From contig JAHRBS010000010.1 of NCBI GenBank assembly GCA_024305745.1, positions 565,501-629,500 on the forward strand: DNA of 64,000 nucleotides, given 5' to 3'. The notes under the pieces were generated by a model. That model saw nothing but the letters and a program-made list of their open reading frames with translations. It searched no databases and was not told where the DNA came from. Position 1 is the first letter of the stretch; the number at the start of each line of letters is the position of its first letter. A program made the translations under genes and the position numbers. Positions 22,123 to 33,293 of the stretch are shown in pieces. This DNA is from Polyporus tsugae. Its lineage: Eukaryota; Basidiomycota; Agaricomycetes; Polyporales; Polyporaceae.

Positions 22123-25100
22123 ATGGCCGGCCTCAACGCCGCCCTCAGCATGTTCCGGAGTACTCCTCGGACCTCGGTTTCGGGTGGAGTAGAGCTACCA
22201 CAAGGAGAGGACGAGTCGCTCGTTGGAGGGGATGGGTTGGTGTCGGAGAAGTGCGAGCTCAGGATAGAAGGGATGACCTGTAGAGCTTGTGTCGAAGTGC
22301 GTAACATTCATATTCTACCACAATGTTTCTCCTCAGACGAGTGCCGGATAGTCAATAGAAGGAATGCTCCGGTCCCAGCCCGGGCATCCATTCGATCAAG
22401 GTTGCTCTGCTTGCAGAACGGGGAGTCGTCGAGTACGACCCCAATGTCTGGGATGCAGACAAGATCATTAGCGTGAGTCTGTACTTTTCTTGCTTTCCCG
22501 CTTTGCATTGGAATCCTCTGGCTATCTTGTATCTGCGCTGTGGTCTCAGTATATGCACCGCACTTCCACGCATTGGGTGGCATTAGTCACCATGCCGGGT
22601 AGCGTCTGAGTGTTCCGCTCCTGGGTGGCGACCTGGCGCCCCCACAGCCAGTTGTACCGTACCTCTGTGTTGTCACGCTGGTCTGCCACGTCTCACCGAG
22701 AGACAATTGTGCCCGCGATATTGCCTCACCGCTCTGGAACCATTCTGGCGGAATGGTCACGAGACACATCCCGTGCGTATAATTCCACAGAAGAAGTCGA
22801 GATATTTACCCTGCTTCACGTTTTCAACCTTGACAACCGCTGCGACGGGGAACATCGATTAGCTAAACAGGGGATCACTAGAATGAGGACTGTAGTTAAC
22901 CCACGCTCAGAATATTCTGTCGGAGGGTTCACATGACAATCGCTTGTTGAGTCAGGCAACTAACCCAGTTCTAGGAAATATCCGACATCGGTTTCGACGC
23001 CACCCTCATTCCCCCGTCGAGCGCGGATACCATCCAACTTCACATATATGGCATGACATGCTCGTCGTGTACATCCACCGTAGAGAAGGAGCTAGGCGCG
23101 GTGCCTGGTGTCTCAAGTGTTTCCGTCGCATTGGCCACAGAACTATGCCAGGTCACTTTTGACAGGACAATGGTCGGACCGCGAGAACTGGTGCAGCGAA
23201 TAGAGGATATGGGCTTCGACGCTATGCTCTCGGACCAGGAAGACTCGACACAGATGCAGTCGCTCGCTCGCACAAAGGAGATTCAGGAATGGTGGATGCG
23301 GTTCAAGTGGAGTCTCATCTTTGCTATCCCCGTCTTCTTTGTCGCGATGCTCGCCCCGAAGATTTCGTTCTTGGAACCCATCGTCGAGCATCAGCTGTGT
23401 CGAGGCATCTACGTCGGCGACACCATCGCACTCGCACTCGCCACACCCGCGATATTCTGGGTCGGCCAGCGGTTCTTCAAGAACGCGTACAAGGCGCTCA
23501 AGCACGGCAGCGCGACGATGGACGTCCTCATCTCCATCGGTTCGGCCGCGGCGTATTTCTACTCCGTGGGCGCGATGTGTTTCATGGGTCTCAGCAAAGA
23601 CCTCGGGTACCACCCCATGGTCTTCTTTGACACGAGCACGATGCTGATCATGTTCGTCTCGCTCGGCCGGTATCTCGAGAATCGGGCGAAGGGGAAGACG
23701 AGCGCTGCACTCACGGATCTCATGGCACTTGCGCCGTCCATGGCCACCATCTACACCGACCCACCCGCGTGCACGCAGGAGAAGAAGATCCCCACGGAGC
23801 TCCTCCAGATCGGCGACATCGTCAAGCTCGTACCTGGTGAGAAGATCCCGGCCGACGGCACCGTCCTGCGCGGCACGTCTTCCATCGACGAGAGCGCCGT
23901 CACGGGTGAACCCGTGCCAGTGCTGAAGCAGGTGGGAGACTCTGTCATCGGCGGCACGCTCAACGGACTGGGCACGTTCGATATGACGGTTACGCGCGCC
24001 GGGAAGGACACGGCACTTGCGCAGATTGTCAAGCTCGTCGAGGAGGCACAGACGTCCAAGGCGCCGATCCAGGCGTTCACGGACAAGGTCGCGGGCTACT
24101 TCGTGCCGGCGGTCATCTCGTTCTCAATCCTCACATTCATCGGCTGGATGGTCATCTCGCACGCCGTGAGCGACAGCTCGCTCCCTGCGCTCTTCCATGC
24201 ACACGGCGCGTCGAAGCTCGCGGTCTGTCTCCAGCTGTGTATCTCTGTCGTCGTCGTGGCGTGCCCGTGTGCGCTTGGGCTGAGCACGCCCACCGCAATC
24301 ATGGTGGGCACGGGTATGGGGGCGAAGAACGGTATCCTGATCAAGGGCGGGCGCCCGCTCGAAGCCAGCCGGTTCATCAAGCGCATCTGCCTGGACAAGA
24401 CCGGCACCGTCACCGAGGGCAAGCTTACAGTCGCTTCCATCATCTGGGCGCCGTCGAGCGACCACAGCGACCTCCACGCCGACGACTCTTCGCTTTCGAC
24501 GAAGGTGGCTGGCGGTGCTTCCCGCGCTGACGTCATTGCCATGGTCGCGGCGACCGAGGCGCGTTCCGAGCACCCTCTGGCAAAGGCGGTCGCGGTGTAC
24601 GGCAAGGACCTGCTCAACAAGTCCATGGTCCCCGTCCCCGAGGTCACGATTGACACATTCGAGAGCGTCACTGGGGCGGGCGTGAAGGCGGTCCTCTCGC
24701 TTCCTGGTAGCAAGGGCAAGCACACGATCTACGTCGGGAACGCGCGGTTCATCCTCCAGTCTGACAGCGCGACCCTTCCCACCACTCTCGCCGCGTTCGA
24801 CTCAGAGGAATCCAACCAGGGCAGGACATCGATCTTCGTGTCGCTCGCTGCGGTGGGCAAGGCCCCCTCCCCTGTCCTCGCCATTGCGCTCTCGGACCAG
24901 CCCCGCCCGTCGTCCGTGCACGCGATCCGCGCAATGCAGGACATGGGCATCGAGGTGAACATGCTGACGGGTGACGCGAAGACGACGGCGCTCGCGGTCG
25001 CGAAGCAGGTCGGGATCAGGCCGGAGCACGTCTGGGCGCACATGAGCCCGAAGGGCAAGGCTGCCGTAGTGACGGAGCTCATGGAGAAGCACGGTGGCGG

Positions 25101-25687
25101 TGTCGCTATGGTACGTCCTCCTCCCCTTCCCCGCTCTTCATGGTTTGCGTTGCTGACAGGGTGATCGCCCGGTGTAGGTCGGGGACGGGATCAACGACTC
25201 ACCTTCGCTCGTCGCGGCGTCGGTGGGCATCGCGCTCTCGTCGGGCACGTCCGTGGCGATTGAGGCGGCGGACATCGTGCTGATGCGCTCGGACCTGCTG
25301 GACGTCGTCGCGGCGCTGCACCTCTCGCGCGCGATCTTCGGCACGATCCGCCGGAACCTCGCCTGGGCGTGCCTGTACAACGTGCTGAGTATTCCCCTCG
25401 CGATGGGCCTGTTCCTGCCGTGGGGCCTGAACATGCCGCCGATGACCGCGGCCGGCGCGATGGCATTTTCGTCGGTGAGCGTGGTGTCGAGCTCGCTGTT
25501 CCTCAGGTGGTGGGTGCGCCCCGCGTCGAGCGTGATGCCGGGGGAGGTTATTCAGCAGGAGACGATCTTCGACAGCGCGAGGATTGCGGTGGGCGACGCG
25601 TGGAACAGCGTACGGGGCTTGGTGCGCGGAAGGAGAGACGTGTCTGGCTACAGTCAGTTGCCTGTGGAGATGAGCGAGGCGGTATAG
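22123..25687 (+). CDS. CCC2: Cu+-transporting P1B-type ATPase (Ccc2-like)
   Basis: Orthologue-like to yeast Ccc2 and human ATP7A/B, the Golgi pump that loads copper into secreted enzymes such as multicopper oxidases. Exons: 22123-22296; about 22352/22359-22472; 22975-25110; 25178-25687; about 975 residues. Two N-terminal HMA domains have GMTCRAC and GMTCSSC metal sites. The TGE actuator motif (AVTGEPVPV), the CPC metal site in TM6 (VVACPCALGLSTPTA), the phosphorylated Asp in DKTGTVTEG, SEHPLAKA and GDGINDSPS are all present, followed by the last two helices. HMA1 is odd: after the first intron the family sequence SIEGMLRSQPG is in one frame and IHSIKVALLAERG in the next, as if one G had been added in CCCGGG at about 22381. 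Using an acceptor 7 bp later keeps the frame but replaces SIEGMLRSQPG. Intron 2 is 502 bp. Confidence 0.92.
22473..22974 (+). other. Over-long intron 2 of the copper ATPase gene
   Basis: GTGAGT donor after ...DADKIIS and CTAG acceptor before EISDIGFDAT; phase 0 on both sides. At 502 bp it is far longer than other introns here. Contains no conserved coding signal. Confidence 0.7.
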
Positions 25688-26157
25688 GAGATGAGGCGCT
25701 GCGTACATGCAGAGGCGTGGTTTCGGAATATATGGACTGTTTCTTGGATTTCTCTCGTCGGTTGACTTCGTTGCTTGGGCGCCTGCTCGCTTACGCACTC
25801 GCTGACTCGGTCCGTTCGTTCGTCCTTTCGTTTGGCGCATTATGCTATTTTATTTATGATGCGTTCTAATGCTCTCGAGTTTTTATTGTATTTCTTGGTT
25901 TCGCGTATGTATAAGTAACAATGTCAATAGAAGTCTAAACAACTTGAAGGTGTTGAAGACGAGGGCAAATCGAACACCTTGCAGGACGAAAATCGGCATG
26001 AGACCACCGGCGCATATGTACTTAACACGAGGGGTCCGGCACGCGCGCCCCGGTGCAAGGTACCTGCTAACTTAGGACGCATCGACGCTGCAGCTTGCGT
26101 TGCCCGTACGGTAGGTTCGACACAAACGCCCTCTCCCGAACGGGAGAGGGGTTTGGA
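25688..26157. other. Intergenic downstream of the copper ATPase
   Basis: AT-richer than neighbouring coding DNA. Contains a perfect 10-bp hairpin at 26129-26150 with a 2-nt loop. No gene supported. Confidence 0.4.
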
Positions 26158-26971
26158 TCAAAGTACCACATGTTGAAGGGGTCTGGGGGATGGCGATTCA
26201 TTAGAAAAAATTGTTACTGGATAAGAAACCGTCATTAGTGGATCTGATTATCGGATCAATCTCGAGGATAAAGCTGTCAACTCAGGCGCTCTCCGGGAGT
26301 GGCCTTCCGAAGCCTCTTCCTCCTCCTCCGCTCTTACCATGAGAGCAATGATGACCTGGAATTTGCCTTCGCAACATAGTGGCATTCCTGGCGTATGCAC
26401 CCCCCATGTTATCATTTCCAAGGGCTTCACGATGGCCTTTGGGCGATCTGTCGGGGCTCTTGGAGGCCGCAACACCCTAACTTGTTCCTCCGGCAGCCCT
26501 CATCTTCCTGCTGGGCAGCGGGTGAGATGATTGTCCGCTTGGGCACTTCAACCGGGTTGAATACTCCCAGATATTCTTGCGCCCCTGTCGCTAAGTACAC
26601 CTGCGCCGATGTCCTGGACCCAGACACGGGAGGGGGGATAAGTTCCCGGTCAGATCCCCCACCACGGGTATTCTCATCCCCCTGAATGTGCTCGTCGAGA
26701 TATGCGCTATACAGCAGATAGTTATTGTCACTTCATTACTATTAGTACATAACCTCGCCAGCTGCGGGAGAACTTGAACTGGACGGTGCGCGGCCGCCGA
26801 TGGCCATACATGGCAGCTGGTGGCAGTGCGCTTGGGCGCTCGTGTCTTTCATTCGATTATAAGTGAGCTAATTACTTTTGTAAGTGGTGCTAGAAGTACA
26901 TTACAACGAGTTTGTTATTCGATCTAATGAAAGAGCCATCCCCCAGACCCCTTCACAAAGTGGTACTTTGA
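26158..26971. mobile_element. Small inverted-repeat DNA element (MITE-like)
   Basis: The ends are near-perfect inverted repeats of about 46 bp: TCAAAGTACCAC... with GAAGGGGTCTGGGGGATGGC from 26158, and its complement ending at 26971. The 814-bp interior has no transposase-like frame. One minus-strand open frame (26427-26627) is unassigned. No clean target-site duplication is seen. A hairpin lies just outside each end. A non-autonomous DNA transposon is the likeliest reading. Confidence 0.65.
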
Positions 26972-26973
26972 GA

Positions 26974-27007
26974 CAAGACCGTCCACGTGTCAGCGTGGAC
27001 GGTCTTG
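26974..27007. repeat. Perfect 14-bp hairpin
   Basis: Arms CAAGACCGTCCACG (26974-26987) and CGTGGACGGTCTTG (26994-27007) with a 6-nt loop. It lies 3 bp outside the inverted-repeat element and could be part of the same element or an independent terminator-like structure. Confidence 0.6.
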
Positions 27008-27790
27008 GTATGAGACTAGCCCGTACGGCGACATTGCGGCAGTGATGAGACGCGAGGCCGCGGTGCGCATCCAGTGCAGGGAACATTGATGGTCCTCGAA
27101 GTCGCCTTTGAGGGCCTTATCGCCCGCAGCGGTGGCGAGCGACGGACCGCCTTCCTCGCGGATTTCGGGGTAGGGTGGATGTTGCTACGCCTCCGGCTCG
27201 GACCGTGCTGGGATTGTTTGGAAGAAAACCGGTCTGCTCGGGTCGCACATTGAGCGGGAGCATGGACGTGATGACCTCGAGACGGGATGCGCAGGGAGAG
27301 ATGGAGGACTATGCATGTTGGTCACACGCAGTAACTTGCCAACTTTGTGTTTGCAGATAGTACAAGTCACGGGCTAGCTGTAGCGTGCCGAATTCAGCTG
27401 ATATCCGTCGAGATACGCCACGGCTGGAGTGCAGTGAGGACCTCGATCGATGAGCCACGCCGAACGATGAACTCGGTCGACGTCAAGGACCACACAAGGT
27501 AATTCGACTGGGAATTCAAGCTCAAGAAGCACCACCGGCTGAGCGGACCGGGGCATGGTGACAGCGTGACAGGGCGCGGTCGAGGCAGCTGCTCGTGGTC
27601 CGGGGCGGAAAGTCGTTCGACGGCGACCCCTCGCAAAGCTCGCGTCCGCCTCCAACCATCTCGCCTCTCCGTCCTCTCGCTCGTTCCCCGCGCTCGCTGA
27701 TCTACCTCTATTTCGCTCGCTTGACACCGGCGCATTAATCTCCATCTGGCAGGCCACTCCTTCACCTCCCTCTCCCCTCACAGCCGCCGC
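27008..27790. other. Intergenic, promoter of the 5-phosphatase gene
   Basis: Pyrimidine-rich immediately before the 27791 ATG. No other gene supported. Confidence 0.4.
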
Positions 27791-30700
27791 ATGACCCCTC
27801 CACCACCCTCGGAAGGCATCGAGGCCGTTCCTCCTCCTGCCGTCAGTTCTCTCCGTTCACGTTTCGAGAAACTCGCTGCAGATTCCTCGCCTTCCTCCAA
27901 CCCCTCACTCAAACACTCCCCGGCCCCCACCCATTCCTTTCTTGCTCCCACCCCCATCCCCTCTAGCCCACGACTAAGGCCAACGCCTACCCCGGAACAT
28001 GACCGTGATCTCTCCGAACAAAATACCCACTTTCTCCATCCTTCATCCTCTTCCTCCGACCTCAGGACGCTCGGGAAGCGACCTCCTCCGCCTCCGCCTC
28101 CGCCTCTCCGTCCATCATCTAGAACACCTTCTCCAGCTCCTATCCGCAGCCCTCTCCTCCGCCCCATATCTCCCGCTATAATAGATCCAGATGTGCCGCC
28201 AGAGTGTTTGTCCGTCGCTGCCAAAGCCGCCGCTCTTGCCCGTCGTCCTCCCCCCCCTCCCCCTTCTCAGGACCATCTCGCAAACCGCTCGTCCCCGCTT
28301 TCATCCTTCATCAAGCAGTTTGGGTGCGTTCTTTTGCCTTCTTGCTTTCCTTTATCTGGACCGTCGTTTCCCACCACATCCCCGGTATCCGGTGGAGTTG
28401 CACCACCGCCATCTCCACCGAATCATCTCCTTTCTTCCCATCTGCACCCGTATACGTGATCCAATTCGATGGTTCATGGTGCACATTGCGGCGAATCGAA
28501 ACCTCGGCGATTAGTCTCATTCCAGACATCAAGGGAAAGCCTCATGAGCATGGTCTGAACTGGGAAGCGGAAGCGGTGAGAGAGACCATACAGAGACCTC
28601 CCTTAACGGCTGGCGTTGGTACGGACGGGTGGCTTCCCTTCGTCCACTTCCCCTCTCGCAGCCCGACTATGTACTACAAGACGCGTCTCCCATCATTCCG
28701 AAGCCGAACAAAGTCTCTGGCCTCATTCTACGAACGCGGGGACGTGCGCGCTACCTGAAGGCGGGGTGAGGCGGACGTGCAATCCGCCGTCCACCCCCCG
28801 CGTGTGAAATTTGGAAGGCTCCTAAGTATCATGCGCAGTGTCCGCCGCGCGTTCTCTGGTGTTCACATACAGCCAATCCAACGCCACTCCCTGGATAGGG
28901 AGACTCGCCCATCGGAAAGCAATATCTCTACGTTATGGGTGTCCCGGTCAGTGCGCGCGCATGTATCGGTGCGAAGCCAGCACCGAAATAGGCGTGTCAC
29001 AAAAACGATGCGCATCCTATGATGTCTGGTTATGAGTCTACATCTGGTGATGAACTCCGGACGTGAGCCTGCCTGACTTATTTCCCGAATTGAGGTTGAA
29101 GCTTACGACTTGAATGCTCCGTCAGACTCGATGTGAACCGTTTTACTCTTATATTCTATCCACTTTCCAGGCTGCATCATGTTCGCTCACGTCGTTACTA
29201 ACAACTTGTTCATAGAAATGGTACTCCCCCACCCGCAATCACCCCACCGAGGCCTCCCACTTCAACTAGACCAAACTCTCAACTTCTCATAAGCGGTCTC
29301 CCAACGCCAGAGCCGCCTCAACCACCATACGCCCGACGACCTCGTCAGTCATTCCCGCCTGACTTTGTACCTCACTCCAGCTCGACGAACTCGCTCCTCT
29401 CCGTGAACTCCTCCTCACCCTCCGATGGATTCGATCCGTTTGACGACATACATTCTGATACCGAGTCCCCTCAGCCTCCCGCTCCTCCACCCCTTCCGCG
29501 CAGAAATGGCAGTTTCGCTAGCCATACTACGGAATCTTCTTCAGATAGCCTGATGTCGTCCTCGGACTCCAGTAGTCGCACTTCAAATGACGACATCACC
29601 GTCAAGCCAACCGTACCGTCATCGCCCCGTCCCCCGTCCTCTCCACGTCCTCCGTTGCCACCTCCACCACGACCACCACCCCGGAACAAGATCACAGTGC
29701 AAACGTCTAGCATCCCTTCCTCCTCGTCCACCTCCTCTCTAAGCGCTACGTCTATGACGCCGCCTCCCCTGCCCGCACGAAAAGGTGTAGGAACGCCAGG
29801 CGATGACCATTGCTCTCCTCCCCCTCCCCCTCCTCGCCAGCACACTATGAACGATACGGACTTTTCGCCACAGGCGAATGCCTCCCTTCCGGAGCGGAAG
29901 CAATTTGGTGCACATTTACCACCGCCTGCCCGAACTATTGGGCTGGGAGATAAGTTGCCACCGCCTCGGCGTCCTACTGATGGTTCATCAAGTAGTGAGG
30001 AGGATGACGAAGACGTGAAGCTGAAAGTCGACCTTCTGCCTGACGCCAGCCGTGCTTCACGCCGGCCACCTGTTGTCAAGTGCCACAACTACTCCGAGTT
30101 CAATATCCTTATACCCGCATACACTGGCTCGGTCGCGGTGTCTGGACACGCCGTGGCCGTTGCGACCCATCACCATCTCCGCATATACGACCTCTCGAGA
30201 TCGGACTCTCCAATATGGAACCTCGACTCGAAGACCAACGATTTCAACATCAAGACTAAGGACTTCAAGATGACCAGCGTCGAGTTCCGTCCCACGACGT
30301 CTTTGGAGGGCCGGGGCGCGTTCCTGTGGATCGGGACCAAGGATGGGCACCTGATCGAGCTCGACGTACGCACTGGCAAAGTCACCGCATTTCGGCCAGC
30401 TGTGCACGCACACACGGTCACGCACATGTTCCGACACGGCCTGTCGATGGTCACGCTCGATGATACGGGGAAGGTGCTCGTGTGGATCCCTCCGGACAAC
30501 GTCGACCTGGATCTCGGCTCGCAGATACCGCGCGTGGTGCGCATCGCGGAGAAGCAGGAGTTCGCGAAGATGCTCGGCGGCCAGCTGTGGACGTCGACGC
30601 GGGACCCGAGTGGCGGCGGCAGCGTGCCTGGGGCGTCGAAGGGGCCGTATATCCGTGTGTATGACGTCTATGCGCACGGCAGCGTTGGCAGGTCGCTGCT

Positions 30701-32494
30701 CCCGACGGAGCATCTTGGCGCCGTCACGGCGGCGACGCTCCTGCCGAGCGACCCCGGGCAAGTGTATCTCGCGCACGAGGGCGGGCATATCAGCATTTGG
30801 TCGACCGCGAACGGGGACGCGCCGCAGTGCGTGGAGGTCGTCAAGGTGTCGTCGTCGGACATTTTGAGCTTGGAGGGCGTGAACGATAGGCTGTGGGCGG
30901 GGGGCCGGAAGGGTGCGATCTCGGCGTATGACGTGACATCGAAGCCCTGGACGGTGACGAACTCGTGGGTGGCGCACCAGCAGCTGCCGGTCCTGAGGGT
31001 CGCGGTCGATACGTGGAGCATGGAGAAGTTGGACCGGTTGATGGTGTTCAGCGTGGGGCGGGACGAGAAGTTGAGGTTCTGGGACGGGCTGTTGGGTGTC
31101 GACTGGATTGGTGAGTTCAGCTCTCTGGTTTGCCGCGAAATTAATGGCTGACGGAGCGCAGAGCAAGAACTTCTCAAGCGCGAGACGGAGTTCAGCACGT
31201 TCCGGGACATGACCGCCCTGATCGTGTCGTGGAACGTCGACTCGGCGAAGCCAGACACGCTCACCGGCCCGGCGGAGAACGTGAACTTCCTGCATGACGT
31301 GCTACGGTCGATGGACCCGCCGGACATCATCGCGTTCGGGATGCAGGAGCTGATCGACCTCGAGAGCCGGAAGATGGCGGCGAAGACGGTGCTGCTGGGC
31401 GGGAAGAACAAGGCCGCGGACGGGTCGATCAGCCAGAAAGTGACCACGTCGTACAAGAAGTGGTACGACCGCTTGGTGCTCGCGGTGCGCCTGGCAATGC
31501 CGGCAGACGAGCCGTATACGGTGATACATACCGAGAACTTGGTCGGCCTGTTCACGTGCATCTTTGTGAGGAACGCGGAGCGAGTCGCGTTGAAGCACGT
31601 TGCGCTTACGACGGTCAAGCGGGGGATGGGGGGCAGGTATGGGAACAAGGTGTGTAGTCCTCTCGCTGTGAACGGGGCTTTATGAGATGCTCCGGCAGAC
31701 GGACGCTGGTGCTGACGATGAGGTGTGGCGCAGGGCGCGATCATCTCCCGGTTTGTCGTGGATGATACCTCGATTTGCTTCATCAATTGTCACCTTGCCG
31801 CCGGGCAGCACCATGTTCGCCAGCGGAACGCCGACGCCGCTGCCATTGTGGAGGACAAGTCTTTGCTTCCCGACGCTGGACCGCAAGAGGAGGCGGTGGC
31901 GTATGTCAACGGGGGCGATGGGTCCATGGTTTTGGACCATGAGCTTGTCTTCGTGAGTTATCCCGTCCACTCCACGAATGTACGCTCTTTCCTAATATTT
32001 TTGCACTGTAGATGAATGGCGACATGAACTACCGTATTGACCAACGACGCGAAGCGGTCGCAGCAGCCATCAAGGCAGGCGACCTCCAGCAACTTGTCAT
32101 CCATGACCAACTTCGGAAGGAGATGAAGTTCAACCGCGGGTTCCGCCTCCGCACGTTCTTCGAAGGCCCGTTAGACTTCATCCCTACATACAAGTACGAC
32201 CGGCGGTCGGACGAGTTCGACTCGTCAGAGAAGGCGCGGACCCCGGCGTGGTGCGATCGCGTGCTCTGGCGGTCGATGGTGCCCGAGCGGGTGGAGCAGC
32301 TGCACTACAGGCGGTGGGAGGCGAACGTGTCGGACCACCGACCCATCTCGGCGGGGTTCAGGATCAGGGTGAAGTCGGTGAACCACGAATTGAGGGCGCG
32401 GGTGAAGGGGGAGGTGGAGGCGCAGTGGAAGGAGGCGGAGACGGAGCTGTTGACGGCGGCGATGCAGTATTACATCGACCAGCTGATGATCTGA
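27791..32494 (+). CDS. WD40-containing inositol polyphosphate 5-phosphatase
   Basis: Predicted phosphoinositide / inositol polyphosphate 5-phosphatase, probably acting on membranes or the cytoskeleton. Exons: 27791-28323, 29216-31110, 31162-31649, 31734-31952, 32012-32494; about 1,205 residues. The N-terminal third is Pro/Ser-rich with many PPPPP tracts (possible SH3/WW/profilin ligands). A beta-propeller region follows (VATHHHLRIYDLS, LWIGTKDGHLIELDV, VYLAHEGGHISIWS, FSVGRDEKLRFWDG). Next is the catalytic IPPc domain: VSWNVDSAKP, AFGMQELIDLE, GNKGAI, NCHLAAGQ, GDMNYRID, PAWCDRVLW, SDHRPI. All core catalytic motifs are present. The WD40-before-IPPc order is like plant WD40 5PTases and some fungal proteins, and differs from Sac-domain synaptojanins. 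A GTGCGT...ATAG intron of 892 bp splits the Pro-rich part. Confidence 0.9.
28324..29215 (+). other. 892-bp intron 1 of the 5-phosphatase gene
   Basis: Donor after ...SFIKQF and acceptor before NGTPPPAITPP; the split codon is GG|A. It contains an open frame (about 28360-28758) with a protein-like segment (VIQFDGSWCTLRRIE, LIPDIKGKPHEHG) that could be a retained or alternative exon or an inserted gene fragment. Confidence 0.6.
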
Positions 32495-33293
32495 GCACTG
32501 GTGGTACTGTGTTGGGAGAAGGCGAGACGATGGACTTGGTTGCAGTACGGGTGGCTGCTTGGATGCATTTCGTCGATTCGCTAGATCGCACGTATTATCC
32601 GGACATGGACGGTTCATTTAGCATTTACATACGTATATACATAGTCCTGGTCATGACCACGCACTTTAGCATCACATAAAATCCGACATTCGTCTTGCCT
32701 CTCGTTTTACGGTACTGTTGTATACCACGTAGCATACTAGTTTATCCACGGATAATATAACATAGTCTTGACTCTTGAGAATACGGCAGAGCTGAGTCTG
32801 GACGTGGGGGGGTTGCCGAGGTCGTGGGCTGAATCCGACAGTTGGGAACTCCGCGGCGGCTCATGTGTGCACCCTGTGCACACAATGACGTCCCGAAGGC
32901 AGCTGCGGCAGCGCTCAATTGCCTTGCTCTCCTGTTCCCATGAATCCGATCGTGCTCACTGCTTCTGGTTTCTTTACTCTTCCGTCGTAGGCTCACCGGC
33001 TGGCCAACACTTATGCATGCATGGATTGCGTAGCCAATGCTGGGCCCTTCGAAACTTCTGGGGTGGGACGCGTATCGGCTACGCGCACGGGTACGTTTGC
33101 CTCATCTGGGAATCTACGAAAACCAGCCCTTATGGCTGTCCATGCCACTCCTTCCTCTCTTTCTCCCACCACGACCACCACGCCTCTGCCGCGTTGCCAG
33201 CTTCTTGACGATCGTCTGTACCTCTACTCGGGACTTAACTCCTCGTGTTCCTACTTCTGCACTTTGAGTTTGTCGCACTGCTCGACCTTATAT
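32495..33293. other. Intergenic between 5-phosphatase and SAMHD1-like gene
   Basis: No supported gene. A pyrimidine-rich block precedes the next start codon. Confidence 0.4.
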
